Shown here: positions 25,656-34,241 of the stretch, in pieces
How the letters are laid out: each line of letters begins with the position of its first letter
Position numbering within the stretch: position 1 is the stretch's first letter
From: Dyella tabacisoli
GTDB lineage: Bacteria; Pseudomonadota; Gammaproteobacteria; Xanthomonadales; Rhodanobacteraceae
NCBI RefSeq assembly: GCF_003350925.1
Contig: NZ_KZ857177.1
Coordinates: 1 to 64,000 of the forward strand
DNA: 64,000 bases
Direction of reading: 5' to 3'
Position numbers and translations under genes: made by a program
The notes under the pieces: generated by a model
The model's database searches: none
What the model saw: only the letters and a program-made list of their open reading frames with translations
Told to the model about the DNA's origin: nothing

Positions 25656-26078
25656 ATGGTCATCGATTCGATCTTTACCGCCTCGCGTTTTGGGTTGCAG
25701 TTTGAACGTCTGCGGCTTGAGGCGGCCAGCCACAATATCGCTATTGCCAATACCCCCAGCGCGCCCGGACAAACCGCACGCTTGATGCATGTGGCCGTGC
25801 CTTATGCGGCAGGTTTTGATGCGGCGATTGGCGCATCGAGCCATGGCCGGCAGGCGCAGCCAGCGCTGGTCGAAACCGACGCAACGGAGCGTAAAGTTCG
25901 CGACCCATCCGACCCACTGGCCGACACGAGCGGCATGGTCAGCTACCCCAAGGTGGATATGGTCGTGGAAATGGGCACGCTGGTTGAAGCCGGCCGTGCT
26001 TATGAAGCCAATGTGCGGGCCTTCAATACCTTGCGAAGCATGTCGCTGCGTGCGCTGGATCTGGGGAATGGCTCATGA
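25656..26078 (+). CDS. flgC: FlgC, proximal rod protein
   Basis: 140 aa. It starts with the rod-type helix (MVIDSIFTASRFGLQFERLR, then LEAASHNIAIANTPSAPGQT). It ends with the FlgC-type MVSYPKVDMVVEMGTLVEAG and RAYEANVRAFNTLRSMSLRA. The usual FlgC phrase SNxANxxTxGY is altered to HNIAIANTPSAPG, a mild divergence. The stop overlaps the fliE start by four bases. Confidence 0.92.
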   Translation: MVIDSIFTASRFGLQFERLRLEAASHNIAIANTPSAPGQTARLMHVAVPYAAGFDAAIGASSHGRQAQPALVETDATERKVRDPSDPLADTSGMVSYPKVDMVVEMGTLVEAGRAYEANVRAFNTLRSMSLRALDLGNGS

Positions 26079-26377
26079 GTGTGGCGCCGCTCGAAGCTAT
26101 TTCAATCGGCCGGATCGGCCAGCTACCGGAAGGCCCGGTGGAGTCAGCCAAGGTAGGCACGTCATTCATGCAAATGATTGGCTCGGGGATCAACGAGATC
26201 AATGGAAGCCTCACTCATGCCGATGCCATGGCGCGCGCACTGGCCGCGGGCCAGAACGTGCCCGTTCACGACGTGATGATTGCGATGGAGCAAGCGCATT
26301 TGAAATTGCAGCTTGCTGTGCAGGTGCGCAATCGGGTCGTGGATGCTTATCAGAATCTGACGAATATGCAGATGTAA
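26075..26377 (+). CDS. fliE: FliE, MS-ring/rod junction protein
   Basis: A 100-aa protein of typical FliE length with the conserved C-terminal half (GQNVPVHDVMIAMEQAHLKL, then VRNRVVDAYQNLTNMQM). FliE is the first exported protein and links the MS ring and export gate to the rod. It precedes fliF, as in many flagellar operons. The 43 bases that follow are the largest gap in the array; they hold a GGAG ribosome binding site but no clear terminator. Confidence 0.95.
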   Translation: MSVAPLEAISIGRIGQLPEGPVESAKVGTSFMQMIGSGINEINGSLTHADAMARALAAGQNVPVHDVMIAMEQAHLKLQLAVQVRNRVVDAYQNLTNMQM

Positions 26378-26420
26378 TGGCGAGCTTTCGGGTTCTCCAC
26401 ACGTTTTTTCCGGAGTAGGT

Positions 26421-27851
26421 ATGCGGCAGTTTTTTTCATCGATGTCTCAGCGCGCGCGTATGGCGTTCGCCGGCGGTGTGCTCTTGATTGCATGCGCCAC
26501 GGCGGCTTTTGCCTGGTGGGCGATGCATCCACCTTATGGCGTGCTTTTCAGGGATCTGCGTGAATCCGATGCAGCGGAAATTACCGCGTCGTTGACTCAG
26601 ATGCAGATTCCCTACCGTCTGGAGGAAGGCGGCAAAGCCATCATGGTGCCGGATGCCCAGGTGTATGAGACACGGATGAAGCTCGTTTCGCAGGGGGTGC
26701 CCAAGGGTGGCAGCGTTGGCTTTGAGTTATTCAAGGACTCCGACTATGGCGTCACCGAGTTCGCTCAGAAGGTCAATTTTCAGCGCGCTTTGCAGGGAGA
26801 GTTGGAGCGCACGATTGCCTCCATGGACGAGGTCGCCTCTTCTCGCGTGCATCTGACGATACGCCGCACGGATTTATTCGCCCGTGAGCAGGAGGCATCC
26901 AAGGCATCGGTGACGCTTAGTTTGCGGCCGCAAAAGCATGTGGGCGCGCGTGAAGTCGTCGGCATTCAGCGCCTGGTCGCGTCGGCGGTCGATGGGTTGG
27001 TGTCCGATTCGGTCGTTGTGCTTGACGACAAAGGCATGGTGCTGTCGAACCACACGACCGATGGGCAGAGCGGTATCGCGATGGGCGATCGGCTGGACGA
27101 GCAGGGCAAGCTGGAAACCCAAATGCGCGCGCGCGTTGGGGAGCTTCTGCATCGTGTGCTGATGACCGACGATTTCACCGTTTCGGTGGATGTACGTCTG
27201 AACTACGACCACGTCAAGCAGGTTCGTGAGCAACTGATTGCGCAAGGTAAGGACGGCAACGGGCTTTTGGTCCGCGAAAAGATCGGCGCGACCGGCCGGG
27301 TAGCCGATGAATCCGACCCTGAACATAGCAAGCCAGGGGCGACCAGCAATGATCGTGAAGTCGAGTACGCCCACGGCCGCGAGCAAGAAGAAGTGGTGCA
27401 GGCACCGGGGCGTATCGAGCGCGTTTCGGTGGGGATTGTGATCCCGGCAACCTTGCCACAGAGCGAGCTTGGCAAACTTTCCCAGGTGATCTCCGCTGGC
27501 CTCGGTCTGGATGCGTCGCGCGGCGACAAGGTCGACATTGCGGCGATTGCGCCGCCGGAACCGGTGAAGCCGCTACATGCGGTGACGACTGCCGCGTCGG
27601 CTGAGGCGCCAGCGGCACACTTGCCGGCATCGACTAACGACCCGGTCACTGACGCTGAGAGTGATACCACCAGCCTAAGCCGCAATTTTGCACCGTGGAT
27701 GTATCCATTACTTGCAGTACTCGCGCTGACGTTGGTGATTGCTCTCTTGCGGGGTACCCGAAGTTCAGCGCGTCGGTTGAGCGCCCAGGAGCGCGAGCAG
27801 GAACTGTTGCGACTACGGCAATGGATTGAAGCGGCAGAGGTAGACCGGTGA
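26421..27851 (+). CDS. fliF: FliF, MS-ring protein (short)
   Basis: 476 aa; most FliF proteins are 520-580. A first transmembrane helix (about residues 13-33) is followed by the conserved ring-building domains (YGVLFRDLRESDAAEITASL, PKGGSVGFELFKDSDYGVTE, FQRALQGELERTIASMDEV), a long periplasmic part, and a second helix near residues 425-445 (MYPLLAVLALTLVIALLRG). The cytoplasmic tail after it is only about 30 residues (EREQELLRLRQWIEAAEVDR). It must provide the FliG-binding site, and its shortness matches the reduced FliG-like protein encoded next. The stop overlaps the next start by four bases. Confidence 0.93.
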   Translation: MRQFFSSMSQRARMAFAGGVLLIACATAAFAWWAMHPPYGVLFRDLRESDAAEITASLTQMQIPYRLEEGGKAIMVPDAQVYETRMKLVSQGVPKGGSVGFELFKDSDYGVTEFAQKVNFQRALQGELERTIASMDEVASSRVHLTIRRTDLFAREQEASKASVTLSLRPQKHVGAREVVGIQRLVASAVDGLVSDSVVVLDDKGMVLSNHTTDGQSGIAMGDRLDEQGKLETQMRARVGELLHRVLMTDDFTVSVDVRLNYDHVKQVREQLIAQGKDGNGLLVREKIGATGRVADESDPEHSKPGATSNDREVEYAHGREQEEVVQAPGRIERVSVGIVIPATLPQSELGKLSQVISAGLGLDASRGDKVDIAAIAPPEPVKPLHAVTTAASAEAPAAHLPASTNDPVTDAESDTTSLSRNFAPWMYPLLAVLALTLVIALLRGTRSSARRLSAQEREQELLRLRQWIEAAEVDR

Positions 27852-28300
27852 ACTCGATCGGAGTGCGCAAGGCTGCCCTGGCCATGGCTTCTATGCATCC
27901 GGCAGACCGGCGCTGGATGCTTGCCCGCATGCCGCCTGCCTGGCGGGCAGCGCTCAACCCCCTGCTCAAAGAAGCCCAGCGCTTTGCAACGATGGATATC
28001 AGTCTGCTGAAGTCGGCGCTTTCAAGCGAAGAGACGTCGAGCCCTGTCGAGGTGCCGACACCGGACGTGCTGATTGCAGTGCTTGATGGCCTTGGCAGCA
28101 CATGGGTCGCTCGCCTGCTAATGGCGGCTGCGGCTGACCATGCGGAAATCTATCTGGCCACCTGTGCCAAGCAGCGAGCAGAAAGCATACGCCGCGAAAT
28201 GGCTGGCCTGCCGGCAACATTTCCCGCCGCGCTTGCGGATGCGATGGCGCGTTACCTTAGCGATGCCGGGCGTAAGGTGTCGATGGTGAAGGCGCCATGA
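27848..28300 (+). CDS. Short FliG-like switch/adaptor protein
   Basis: A 150-aa soluble protein in the fliG position, between fliF and fliH and overlapping both by four bases. FliG is normally about 330 residues, with an N-terminal FliF-binding domain, a middle domain and a C-terminal torque domain. Here residues about 4-45 (GVRKAALAMASMHPADRRWM) resemble a FliG N-terminal helix pair. Residues about 70-145 (DVLIAVLDGLGSTWVARLLM, then AKQRAESIRREMAGLP) follow the pattern of a FliG armadillo-type segment. I see no second half and no charged torque helix. It may only link FliF to the FliM/FliN-type proteins. The FliG assignment rests on position plus a weak pattern; an unrelated adaptor cannot be excluded. 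Confidence 0.6.
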   Translation: MNSIGVRKAALAMASMHPADRRWMLARMPPAWRAALNPLLKEAQRFATMDISLLKSALSSEETSSPVEVPTPDVLIAVLDGLGSTWVARLLMAAAADHAEIYLATCAKQRAESIRREMAGLPATFPAALADAMARYLSDAGRKVSMVKAP

Positions 28301-28944
28301 TCCGACGCCTGCAAGCCGATACACGCTACGAGATGACGCCCCGTCGCATTACTGCCGGTGGCGAGCAGACGCCAGTGCTTGATGAGGCTGCTCCTGCCGC
28401 CGACTCGGTGGATCAACAGGCTTATCGCGATGGATACGCGAAAGGTTTCGCAGCGGGGGAGAGTGATGGCAAGCGCGATATGCAAACGCGGTTGCAAGCG
28501 CTGGAGAATGACGCTCGGCAACAATTCGATGCCCTGCAGCAAGAGCTAAGCACCGAACGGGGGCGTCTTGCCGCGTTGATCGATGTGCTGACAAGCGCAC
28601 AACAGCATCACGACAACATGGTGAAAGAGCTGGCCTTCGAGGTGGCGCTGGAAAGTCTGGCGCGAACGTTCAGCCGGATGCGAGTGGATCGGCCGCTGCT
28701 CTTGGGTCTGTGTGAGCAGCTCGTTGAAGAATTTCGTGCGAAGGCTATCCGACTTTGTGTTTCTGCATCGGATCGTGCGGCGTTGCCGGATCAGATCGAA
28801 GGTATGGACATCGTCGTCGGGCCTGGCCTGGCATCGGGCGAATGCGCCCTGATGACTGAGCGAGGTCAGGTCGAAAGCTCTATTGCTTCACGACTGAAAT
28901 CGATTTACGAGGCGATGCTCGAAGCCTTGGAGGCTGAGCTCTGA
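28297..28944 (+). CDS. fliH: FliH, export ATPase regulator
   Basis: 215 aa. It has a variable N-terminus, an Ala/Gly-rich coiled-coil portion (DQQAYRDGYAKGFAAGESDG with GxxxG-like spacing, about residues 45-65), and a C-terminal domain with VALESLARTFSRMRVDRPLL and IVVGPGLASGECALMTERGQ, typical of FliH/SctL. FliH holds the FliI ATPase to the C ring. Four-base overlap with the preceding gene and one-base overlap with fliI. Confidence 0.9.
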   Translation: MIRRLQADTRYEMTPRRITAGGEQTPVLDEAAPAADSVDQQAYRDGYAKGFAAGESDGKRDMQTRLQALENDARQQFDALQQELSTERGRLAALIDVLTSAQQHHDNMVKELAFEVALESLARTFSRMRVDRPLLLGLCEQLVEEFRAKAIRLCVSASDRAALPDQIEGMDIVVGPGLASGECALMTERGQVESSIASRLKSIYEAMLEALEAEL

Positions 28945-30281
28945 TGAATGCCGTAGCCATCATCGATCGCTATCGGAACCTGCTCGGAGATAAGCCTCTG
29001 GTTCACATGTCGGGCAGCCTGCTTGGATTCAATGGGCTGGTGATCGAGGCATATGGCCCGGATGCGAGCATCGGCGAGCTATGCGAGATCGACGGTGATG
29101 AACCGGGGCAGCGAATTCGTGCAGAGGTTATTGGCTTTCGGGATGGGCATGTTTTGCTGATGCCGTTTGGACATCTGCGCGGTGTTTCAGTCGGGGCTAA
29201 AGTCCGTTCGTTGGGTAGCATGCTGCAGGTGCCCGTAGGAACCGCCATGATCGGGCGCGTGCTAGATGCTTTCGGCAAGCCTCTCGATGGAGGCCCGATG
29301 TTTCAGGTCGAAGCCCATCTCGATATCTTGCGTGAACCGATAAACCCCCTGCGCCGAGCCCCATTGAGTGAGGTGCTTGAGACTGGGGTACGCGCGATCG
29401 ACGGCATGCTGCCGCTGGCGAAGGGACAGCGAGTAGGCATATTTGCCGGCAGCGGTGTGGGTAAGAGCACCTTGCTCGGCATGATGGCCGGCCATGTACG
29501 CGCCGATGTGGTGGTGGTCGCCATGATCGGCGAGCGTGGACGCGAAGTGGGCGATTTTCTGCGTGAGGCACTTACCGCCGAAGGGCGCGAGCGAGCCATC
29601 ATGCTGGTGGCGACAGCCGATCAACCTGCGCTGGTCCGAACGCACGCCGTGCACGCGGCACACGCGGTGGCCGAGTATTTTCGCGATCTTGGTCAAGACG
29701 TTTTTTTGATAGTTGACTCCATTACCCGCTTTGCCATGGCGCAACGCGAGGTAGGGCTCGCTGCCGGCGAGCCGCCGACGTCACGCGGTTATCCGCCTTC
29801 GGTGTTCAATCTTCTGCCGCAGATCCTTGAGCGTGGTGGTCGTGTGCGAGAGGGCGGTTCCATCACGGCGATCTATAGCGTTCTGGTGGAGGGCGACGAT
29901 ATGAATGAACCCGTTGCCGACCATATGCGCGCGATTCTGGACGGACATGTGGTGCTTTCACGCGAGCTGGCGACGCGAGGTCAATTGCCGGCTATTGACC
30001 TGCTTGCCAGCGTCAGCCGATTGATGTCGCGGGTATGCAGTCAGGCCGAGTTGCAAATCATTTCTCGGATCAAGGCCATTATTTCTACCTACGAAACCTC
30101 CCGTGACCTGGTCGATATGGGGGCTTATCAGGCTGGAGCTAATCCGGCGCTCGATGAGGCGATTCTGCTTTATCCGCGGATTGTCGGCTGCCTTTGCCAG
30201 GCTCCCGCCGATTCATCGACGAGGGCGGAGAGCTTTCAGTTGCTTCATGAGATTGCTTCGTTCAAGGGGGCGGGGGCATGA
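28944..30281 (+). CDS. fliI: FliI, flagellum-specific export ATPase
   Basis: 445 aa, the usual length. It has the Walker A motif AGSGVGKST (about residue 170), MIGERGREVGDFL, a Walker B-type FLIVDSITRFAMAQREVGLA, and GEPPTSRGYPPSVF, diagnostic of FliI/SctN ATPases. It forms a hexamer under the export gate and promotes substrate unfolding and loading. FliH (before) and FliJ (after) are its stator-like and rotor-like partners. The start ATG overlaps the fliH stop by one base, the end overlaps fliJ by four. Confidence 0.97.
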   Translation: MNAVAIIDRYRNLLGDKPLVHMSGSLLGFNGLVIEAYGPDASIGELCEIDGDEPGQRIRAEVIGFRDGHVLLMPFGHLRGVSVGAKVRSLGSMLQVPVGTAMIGRVLDAFGKPLDGGPMFQVEAHLDILREPINPLRRAPLSEVLETGVRAIDGMLPLAKGQRVGIFAGSGVGKSTLLGMMAGHVRADVVVVAMIGERGREVGDFLREALTAEGRERAIMLVATADQPALVRTHAVHAAHAVAEYFRDLGQDVFLIVDSITRFAMAQREVGLAAGEPPTSRGYPPSVFNLLPQILERGGRVREGGSITAIYSVLVEGDDMNEPVADHMRAILDGHVVLSRELATRGQLPAIDLLASVSRLMSRVCSQAELQIISRIKAIISTYETSRDLVDMGAYQAGANPALDEAILLYPRIVGCLCQAPADSSTRAESFQLLHEIASFKGAGA

Positions 30282-30727
30282 AGGATCGAAAGCTGCGATC
30301 CCACGAAGTCATGTTGCGCATGGCCCGAGTGCGAGAGCTGCGCGCTTCCATGGCGCTGTCTAAGGCGCATAAGGATGAGCGCGAACAGAAGGCCGTGGTG
30401 AATGAAGTCACAGTCACGCGTGATGCCGTTACCGCGGCAAGCGTGGCGTGCCTGAGCCGCGACCTTCCAGTGAACATGGGCAGGTATGCCACGCTTGCGG
30501 TGCTTGAGGATGCTCTGGCCGTGAAATGGCGTCTTGCCTCGGACGAACTGATCTCACTATCCAAGGCACGTGAAGCATCTGCGAATCAGAGCTTGATGGC
30601 CAAGCGCTATCGAGATCACGTGAGTACATGTACTGATGAAACCCGGCGGGTGCTTGAGCAGGCTCGATCGGCAAGACAGCTCGACGACGGCATCGAAGTC
30701 TGGCTCGGCAACAAGGTGGTCGCATGA
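30278..30727 (+). CDS. fliJ: FliJ, export ATPase central stalk
   Basis: 149 aa, nearly all predicted alpha-helical and charged, consistent with the coiled-coil hairpin of FliJ. Sequence conservation of FliJ is always low, so the call rests on size, helical composition and position directly after fliI. Overlaps of four bases at each end couple it to fliI and the next gene. Confidence 0.8.
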   Translation: MKDRKLRSHEVMLRMARVRELRASMALSKAHKDEREQKAVVNEVTVTRDAVTAASVACLSRDLPVNMGRYATLAVLEDALAVKWRLASDELISLSKAREASANQSLMAKRYRDHVSTCTDETRRVLEQARSARQLDDGIEVWLGNKVVA

Positions 30728-31548
30728 CGGATATCAGCAGCCTGAATTCGTTGGCTATGTCGCGCGGATTTGGCGAAAACCGGACGCCAGCGAAGGATTT
30801 TGCACAAGAGCTGGCCAGAGAGGGAAAGCCGTCGGAACACCCCCATCCTATGCATGACGACGTCGCCCACCAGCATCACATGATGGGTGACATGCCTCCT
30901 GGGTCTGAATCAGCATCTTCGGGCGGCCGTCCAGAGCCATCAGTGTCGGCTGACGCATACGGCGTGCCGGATAAGTCTGCACGCGATGCAACGCAGATTG
31001 GAATCGAGCCGATCGGAAATATCGAAGCACTGCTTGAGGCGCGAGTGTTTGGCGTTCATTTGCGCGCGGGTGCTTATCTTTCAGAGGTCGCAGTAAAGGA
31101 ATTGGGCGCGGCGCCGAGCGCTGATAATAGCTTTGTGTCCATGTCGTCTGGGGTAAGTGAAGCCAGTGTTGCTGTGGACGTCACGACAGTCTCATCACCT
31201 GATGGCAGTGCAATAACAAGCGATATGCGATCGCTGTTATCGCAGGCGATCGCCATGGCCTCGGATGCGCTGGAGACGCCGGACCGATTTGAGTTTGCGT
31301 CACTTGCCGGCGCAGCGTCAGTCGCTTCTCCGGTTGGAACCACGATCAGTTGGGCCGAGCGCTCCCTGCGTTTCATACGGCAGCGGGAAGGCGGTCTGGT
31401 GGCATGGTTGCGTGACTACCGGGCCGAGGGCGATGAAGTGTCGCAGATGGTCAATGCCTTGCGGCAAGAGGCGAAAGCGCAAGGACTGGTGCTGCAGAAA
31501 ATTATGTTGAATGGGCGCGAAGCTTGGACTTCACGCAACAATCTTTGA
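30724..31548 (+). CDS. FliK-like hook-length control candidate
   Basis: 274 aa in the fliK position between fliJ and flgD. The N-terminal 200 residues are low-complexity (His/Met/Ser/Ala-rich, e.g. HPHPMHDDVAHQHHMMGDMP), consistent with an unstructured molecular ruler. The C-terminal about 70 residues form a conserved-looking compact part (WAERSLRFIRQREGGLVAWLRDYRAEGDE, then LVLQKIMLNGREAW). It is shorter than most FliK proteins (about 400) and lacks an obvious standard Flg_hook domain. The call is by position and architecture. It would be secreted and interact with FlhB to set hook length. Confidence 0.6.
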   Translation: MTDISSLNSLAMSRGFGENRTPAKDFAQELAREGKPSEHPHPMHDDVAHQHHMMGDMPPGSESASSGGRPEPSVSADAYGVPDKSARDATQIGIEPIGNIEALLEARVFGVHLRAGAYLSEVAVKELGAAPSADNSFVSMSSGVSEASVAVDVTTVSSPDGSAITSDMRSLLSQAIAMASDALETPDRFEFASLAGAASVASPVGTTISWAERSLRFIRQREGGLVAWLRDYRAEGDEVSQMVNALRQEAKAQGLVLQKIMLNGREAWTSRNNL

Positions 31549-31560
31549 GCGAGGAACGTC

Positions 31561-31980
31561 ATGTCCGTTAATGCTATTGGCAGCCCGTTGAACACCACTC
31601 TGGCTTCAGGCATGCCCAATTCGGGCATCAATGAGAAAGATTTTATCAAGTTGTTCGTCAGCGAATTACAGTTTCAAGATCCGATGCAACCACTGGATAA
31701 CAGCCAGTTTCTTACGCAGCTTGCCCAGTTCGTCAGTATTGAACAGCAGAGTGAGGAGGTGACCGGCATCAATAATCTTCTGACGCTCGACTCCTCCGGT
31801 CAGTCGCTGGGGCTGCTTTCGCACACGGTCCAGATTGCCAATGCCGATGGTTCAACCACGATGGGCAAGGTTACCGCTATCCAGTACAGCCAAAGTGGTG
31901 TGCAGCTTACGGTCGCGACAACGGGCAACAACGTGATTACGAATGTCAGCCTGGCTCAGATCCAGATCGTAACCCCTTAA
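31561..31980 (+). CDS. flgD: FlgD, hook cap (minimal form)
   Basis: 139 aa; typical FlgD is about 220. The conserved N-terminal motif is clear (NEKDFIKLFVSELQFQDPMQ, then PLDNSQFLTQLAQFVSIEQQ). A short beta-rich part follows (GKVTAIQYSQSGVQLTVATT). The Ig-like/tudor insert of longer FlgD proteins is missing. It scaffolds hook assembly. A GAGCGAGGAAC ribosome binding region precedes it. flgE follows ten bases later. Confidence 0.92.
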   Translation: MSVNAIGSPLNTTLASGMPNSGINEKDFIKLFVSELQFQDPMQPLDNSQFLTQLAQFVSIEQQSEEVTGINNLLTLDSSGQSLGLLSHTVQIANADGSTTMGKVTAIQYSQSGVQLTVATTGNNVITNVSLAQIQIVTP

Positions 31981-31990
31981 AGGAACGGCC

Positions 31991-33157
31991 ATGCCTAACA
32001 TCATGCAGGCGTTGTACAACAGCGTTTCTGGTCTTTTCAGTTTTTCTCAGAGCCTGAATACGATAAGTAACAACATCAGCAACATGAATACGCCGGGATT
32101 TCGAGGGAGTGAATCTTTCCTGGAAAACGTCGTTGGAGACAACGGTGCGAAAGTCGCCGGTACCGGCCACAATTTGAGTGAAGGCCAGATTCAACAGACC
32201 GGTACTAATACGGATGTTGCTATCAATGGCGATGGTTTGTTTATCTTGACCGATTTGCAGGGGAATACTTACTACACACGGTCGGGTCAGTTTGAATTCA
32301 ACGCGCAAGGGCGGCTGGTTGACTCGGTCAATAAGTTTTTTGTGCAAGGCTACGACCCATCGGGAAATCTCGGCGCTATCGATATCACGAGCTATCGGGC
32401 GCTTCCCGCTCAGGCGACGACATCGGTGAATATCACCGGAAACATCGCGCCTTTAGATCCATCGGGCAACGTCAGCGGCATCACTGTTTACGATGCGCAA
32501 GGCGCTTCGCACCAACTTAAATTTGCACTGACAAGCAATGTTGCGGCAACTGCTGGAAGCTGGCTTGTCAGCGTGACGGATAGTGGCGGCAATACGGTAG
32601 GTAGCGGTGAGGTTCGCTTCAATACCGATGGCACCCCACAGGCGGGCTACAACAGCATTACCGTCACCGGCGCCTGGGGCGGTAGCAGACAGTCCATTGC
32701 TATCAACCTTGGCACGCCGAACGGCTTGAGTGGTGCAACGAGTTTTTCCGGCACAGCTTCAAATCTGCTCGCAAAGGTGGTGGATGGCCATGCCGTGGTG
32801 GGCCTTTCCTCTGAGGCGTTCGATACCAATGGCATTCTTCAGTTGACTTATTCCGACGGCGAGACGAAGGCTGGCCCTCAATTGGCTCTGGCATCGTTTC
32901 AAGATGAAGCCTCGCTACAGATGATCCAGGGCAATCTCTATGCGCAGCCGAAGAATCAGGTCGCGCAGGTCGGCCGCCCCAATACGCTGTCGCTGGGCAA
33001 GATCACCGGCAGCAGCCTGGAAATGTCGAACGTCGATCTCACTCAAGAGCTTGCCCAGATGATCGTGATTCAGCGCGGTTATCAGGCCAGTTCGCGAGTC
33101 ATGACGGTGTCGAGTGAAATGCTGCAACAACTTTACGATTCGACCCGTGGTGGCTAA
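31991..33157 (+). CDS. flgE: FlgE, hook protein
   Basis: 388 aa, a normal hook length. It has the N-terminal helix (ALYNSVSGLFSFSQSLNTIS, then NNISNMNTPGFRGSESFLEN), TDVAINGDGLFILTDLQGNT, a variable middle domain, and the C-terminal LEMSNVDLTQELAQMIVIQRG then YQASSRVMTVSSEMLQQL. FlgE polymerises into the hook. No hook-filament junction genes (flgK, flgL) follow. Instead a switch-type gene starts three bases after the stop. Confidence 0.95.
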   Translation: MPNIMQALYNSVSGLFSFSQSLNTISNNISNMNTPGFRGSESFLENVVGDNGAKVAGTGHNLSEGQIQQTGTNTDVAINGDGLFILTDLQGNTYYTRSGQFEFNAQGRLVDSVNKFFVQGYDPSGNLGAIDITSYRALPAQATTSVNITGNIAPLDPSGNVSGITVYDAQGASHQLKFALTSNVAATAGSWLVSVTDSGGNTVGSGEVRFNTDGTPQAGYNSITVTGAWGGSRQSIAINLGTPNGLSGATSFSGTASNLLAKVVDGHAVVGLSSEAFDTNGILQLTYSDGETKAGPQLALASFQDEASLQMIQGNLYAQPKNQVAQVGRPNTLSLGKITGSSLEMSNVDLTQELAQMIVIQRGYQASSRVMTVSSEMLQQLYDSTRGG

Positions 33158-33160
33158 AGC

Positions 33161-33937
33161 ATGAGTGATGTCCGTTTCGGATGGATTGGCGAAACACGTC
33201 GAACCGCATTGCGTTCGCTGCTGGCCGCGGAGGTATCGCATTGGTCGAGTGACTGGTGGATCCAGCACGCAGCGGCTGAGGTCGATGTGCGTTCAAGTGA
33301 TCGGTGGAGTGCGACCGAGAAGAAAGCCATATCGTGGGTGTCGTACGCGGACGCCGGTGTACTTGCCTTGTATTGGCGTCATATGGATGTCAGTGCCGTC
33401 GGCTGCCATCTCGCCGGCACCGTTCGAGGTGAGGACGCAGCGCTGGCTCAACGCATAGGCGAAGACGCTTTGCAGGACCTGGCAAAGAGGGTGTATCGAC
33501 GTGCGGAGGGAGCGGGCGCCGAGCGATGGAAACAAGAACGCTTGCCTGCCTACGTGGCGAGTCCCCATCTCGGTGCTTATCTGGTGACCTTCACGCTGGG
33601 GGGCTTGGCGATGGAGCTCGCTATCGATAGACAGTTAGTAGATCGCCTGACACCGCCCACTTATACAGGCAACACGCGTCTGGTTTCACGCCAGGATGCC
33701 CTGGGCCAGGCACGCGTATCCGTCACTGCCGTGATGGATTTCGGCCAGGTCAATCTGACTCATTTGCCGGATCTTCGCGTGGGTGAGGTATTGGTTGGCG
33801 ATCGTGGCTTGGATGAGGCTCTCCAAGTCATTGTGAACGGTAAGGGCGCTGTCGCCATTGGATATATGAAGCGCCTGGGAGCACAACGTGCCGTTGTGCT
33901 CGATGGCATTACTTTGCAGGAACAACATAAGTCATGA
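33161..33937 (+). CDS. FliM/SctQ-like switch protein lacking the CheY-binding N-terminus
   Basis: 258 aa; FliM is usually about 330. The C-terminal about 70 residues (VSVTAVMDFGQVNLTHLPDL, then RVGEVLV) have the SpoA (FliM/FliN C-terminal) pattern. The middle part (GVLALYWRHMDVSAVGCHLA and following) could be a diverged FliM middle domain. FliM's N-terminal CheY-P-binding segment (typically LSQxEIDALL) is absent: the protein starts MSDVRFGWIGETRRTALRSL. It therefore looks closer in build to T3SS SctQ. It overlaps fliN by four bases, supporting a joint C ring or sorting-platform role. Chemotactic switching through it seems unlikely. Confidence 0.75.
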   Translation: MSDVRFGWIGETRRTALRSLLAAEVSHWSSDWWIQHAAAEVDVRSSDRWSATEKKAISWVSYADAGVLALYWRHMDVSAVGCHLAGTVRGEDAALAQRIGEDALQDLAKRVYRRAEGAGAERWKQERLPAYVASPHLGAYLVTFTLGGLAMELAIDRQLVDRLTPPTYTGNTRLVSRQDALGQARVSVTAVMDFGQVNLTHLPDLRVGEVLVGDRGLDEALQVIVNGKGAVAIGYMKRLGAQRAVVLDGITLQEQHKS

Positions 33938-34239
33938 ATGAAGTCGTCGTTGCACCCATCGAGCTGGAAGAGGCCCGTCATGAATCGCTTGGAGGCGACC
34001 CGCTGATAAAGCGCAATCTGGCGTTGCTTGGTCACGTCAATGTTCGTTTGGAAGTGCTTGTAGGAGGCGCTGAACTGACCGTCGAAAAACTGTTCTCGCT
34101 AAGCAAAGGTGACGCCATTGCGCTGGATGCTCACATGGATGCCCCTGTGACCGTGCAGTTGGATGGAAAGCCGGTGGCGCGTGGGCATCTCTTGGCGGTC
34201 GGCGATCAATTTGGCGTGAAGATTTCCGAAATTCTCTGA
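33934..34239 (+). CDS. fliN: FliN, C-ring protein
   Basis: A 101-aa single SpoA-domain protein. LLGHVNVRLEVLVGGAELTVE and KLFSLSKGDAIALD match FliN, as does the C-terminal GHLLAVGDQFGVKISEIL. FliN forms the base of the C ring and binds FliH to dock the ATPase. Overlap of four bases with the FliM-like gene; fliO follows two bases later. Confidence 0.93.
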   Translation: MNEVVVAPIELEEARHESLGGDPLIKRNLALLGHVNVRLEVLVGGAELTVEKLFSLSKGDAIALDAHMDAPVTVQLDGKPVARGHLLAVGDQFGVKISEIL

Positions 34240-34241
34240 AT

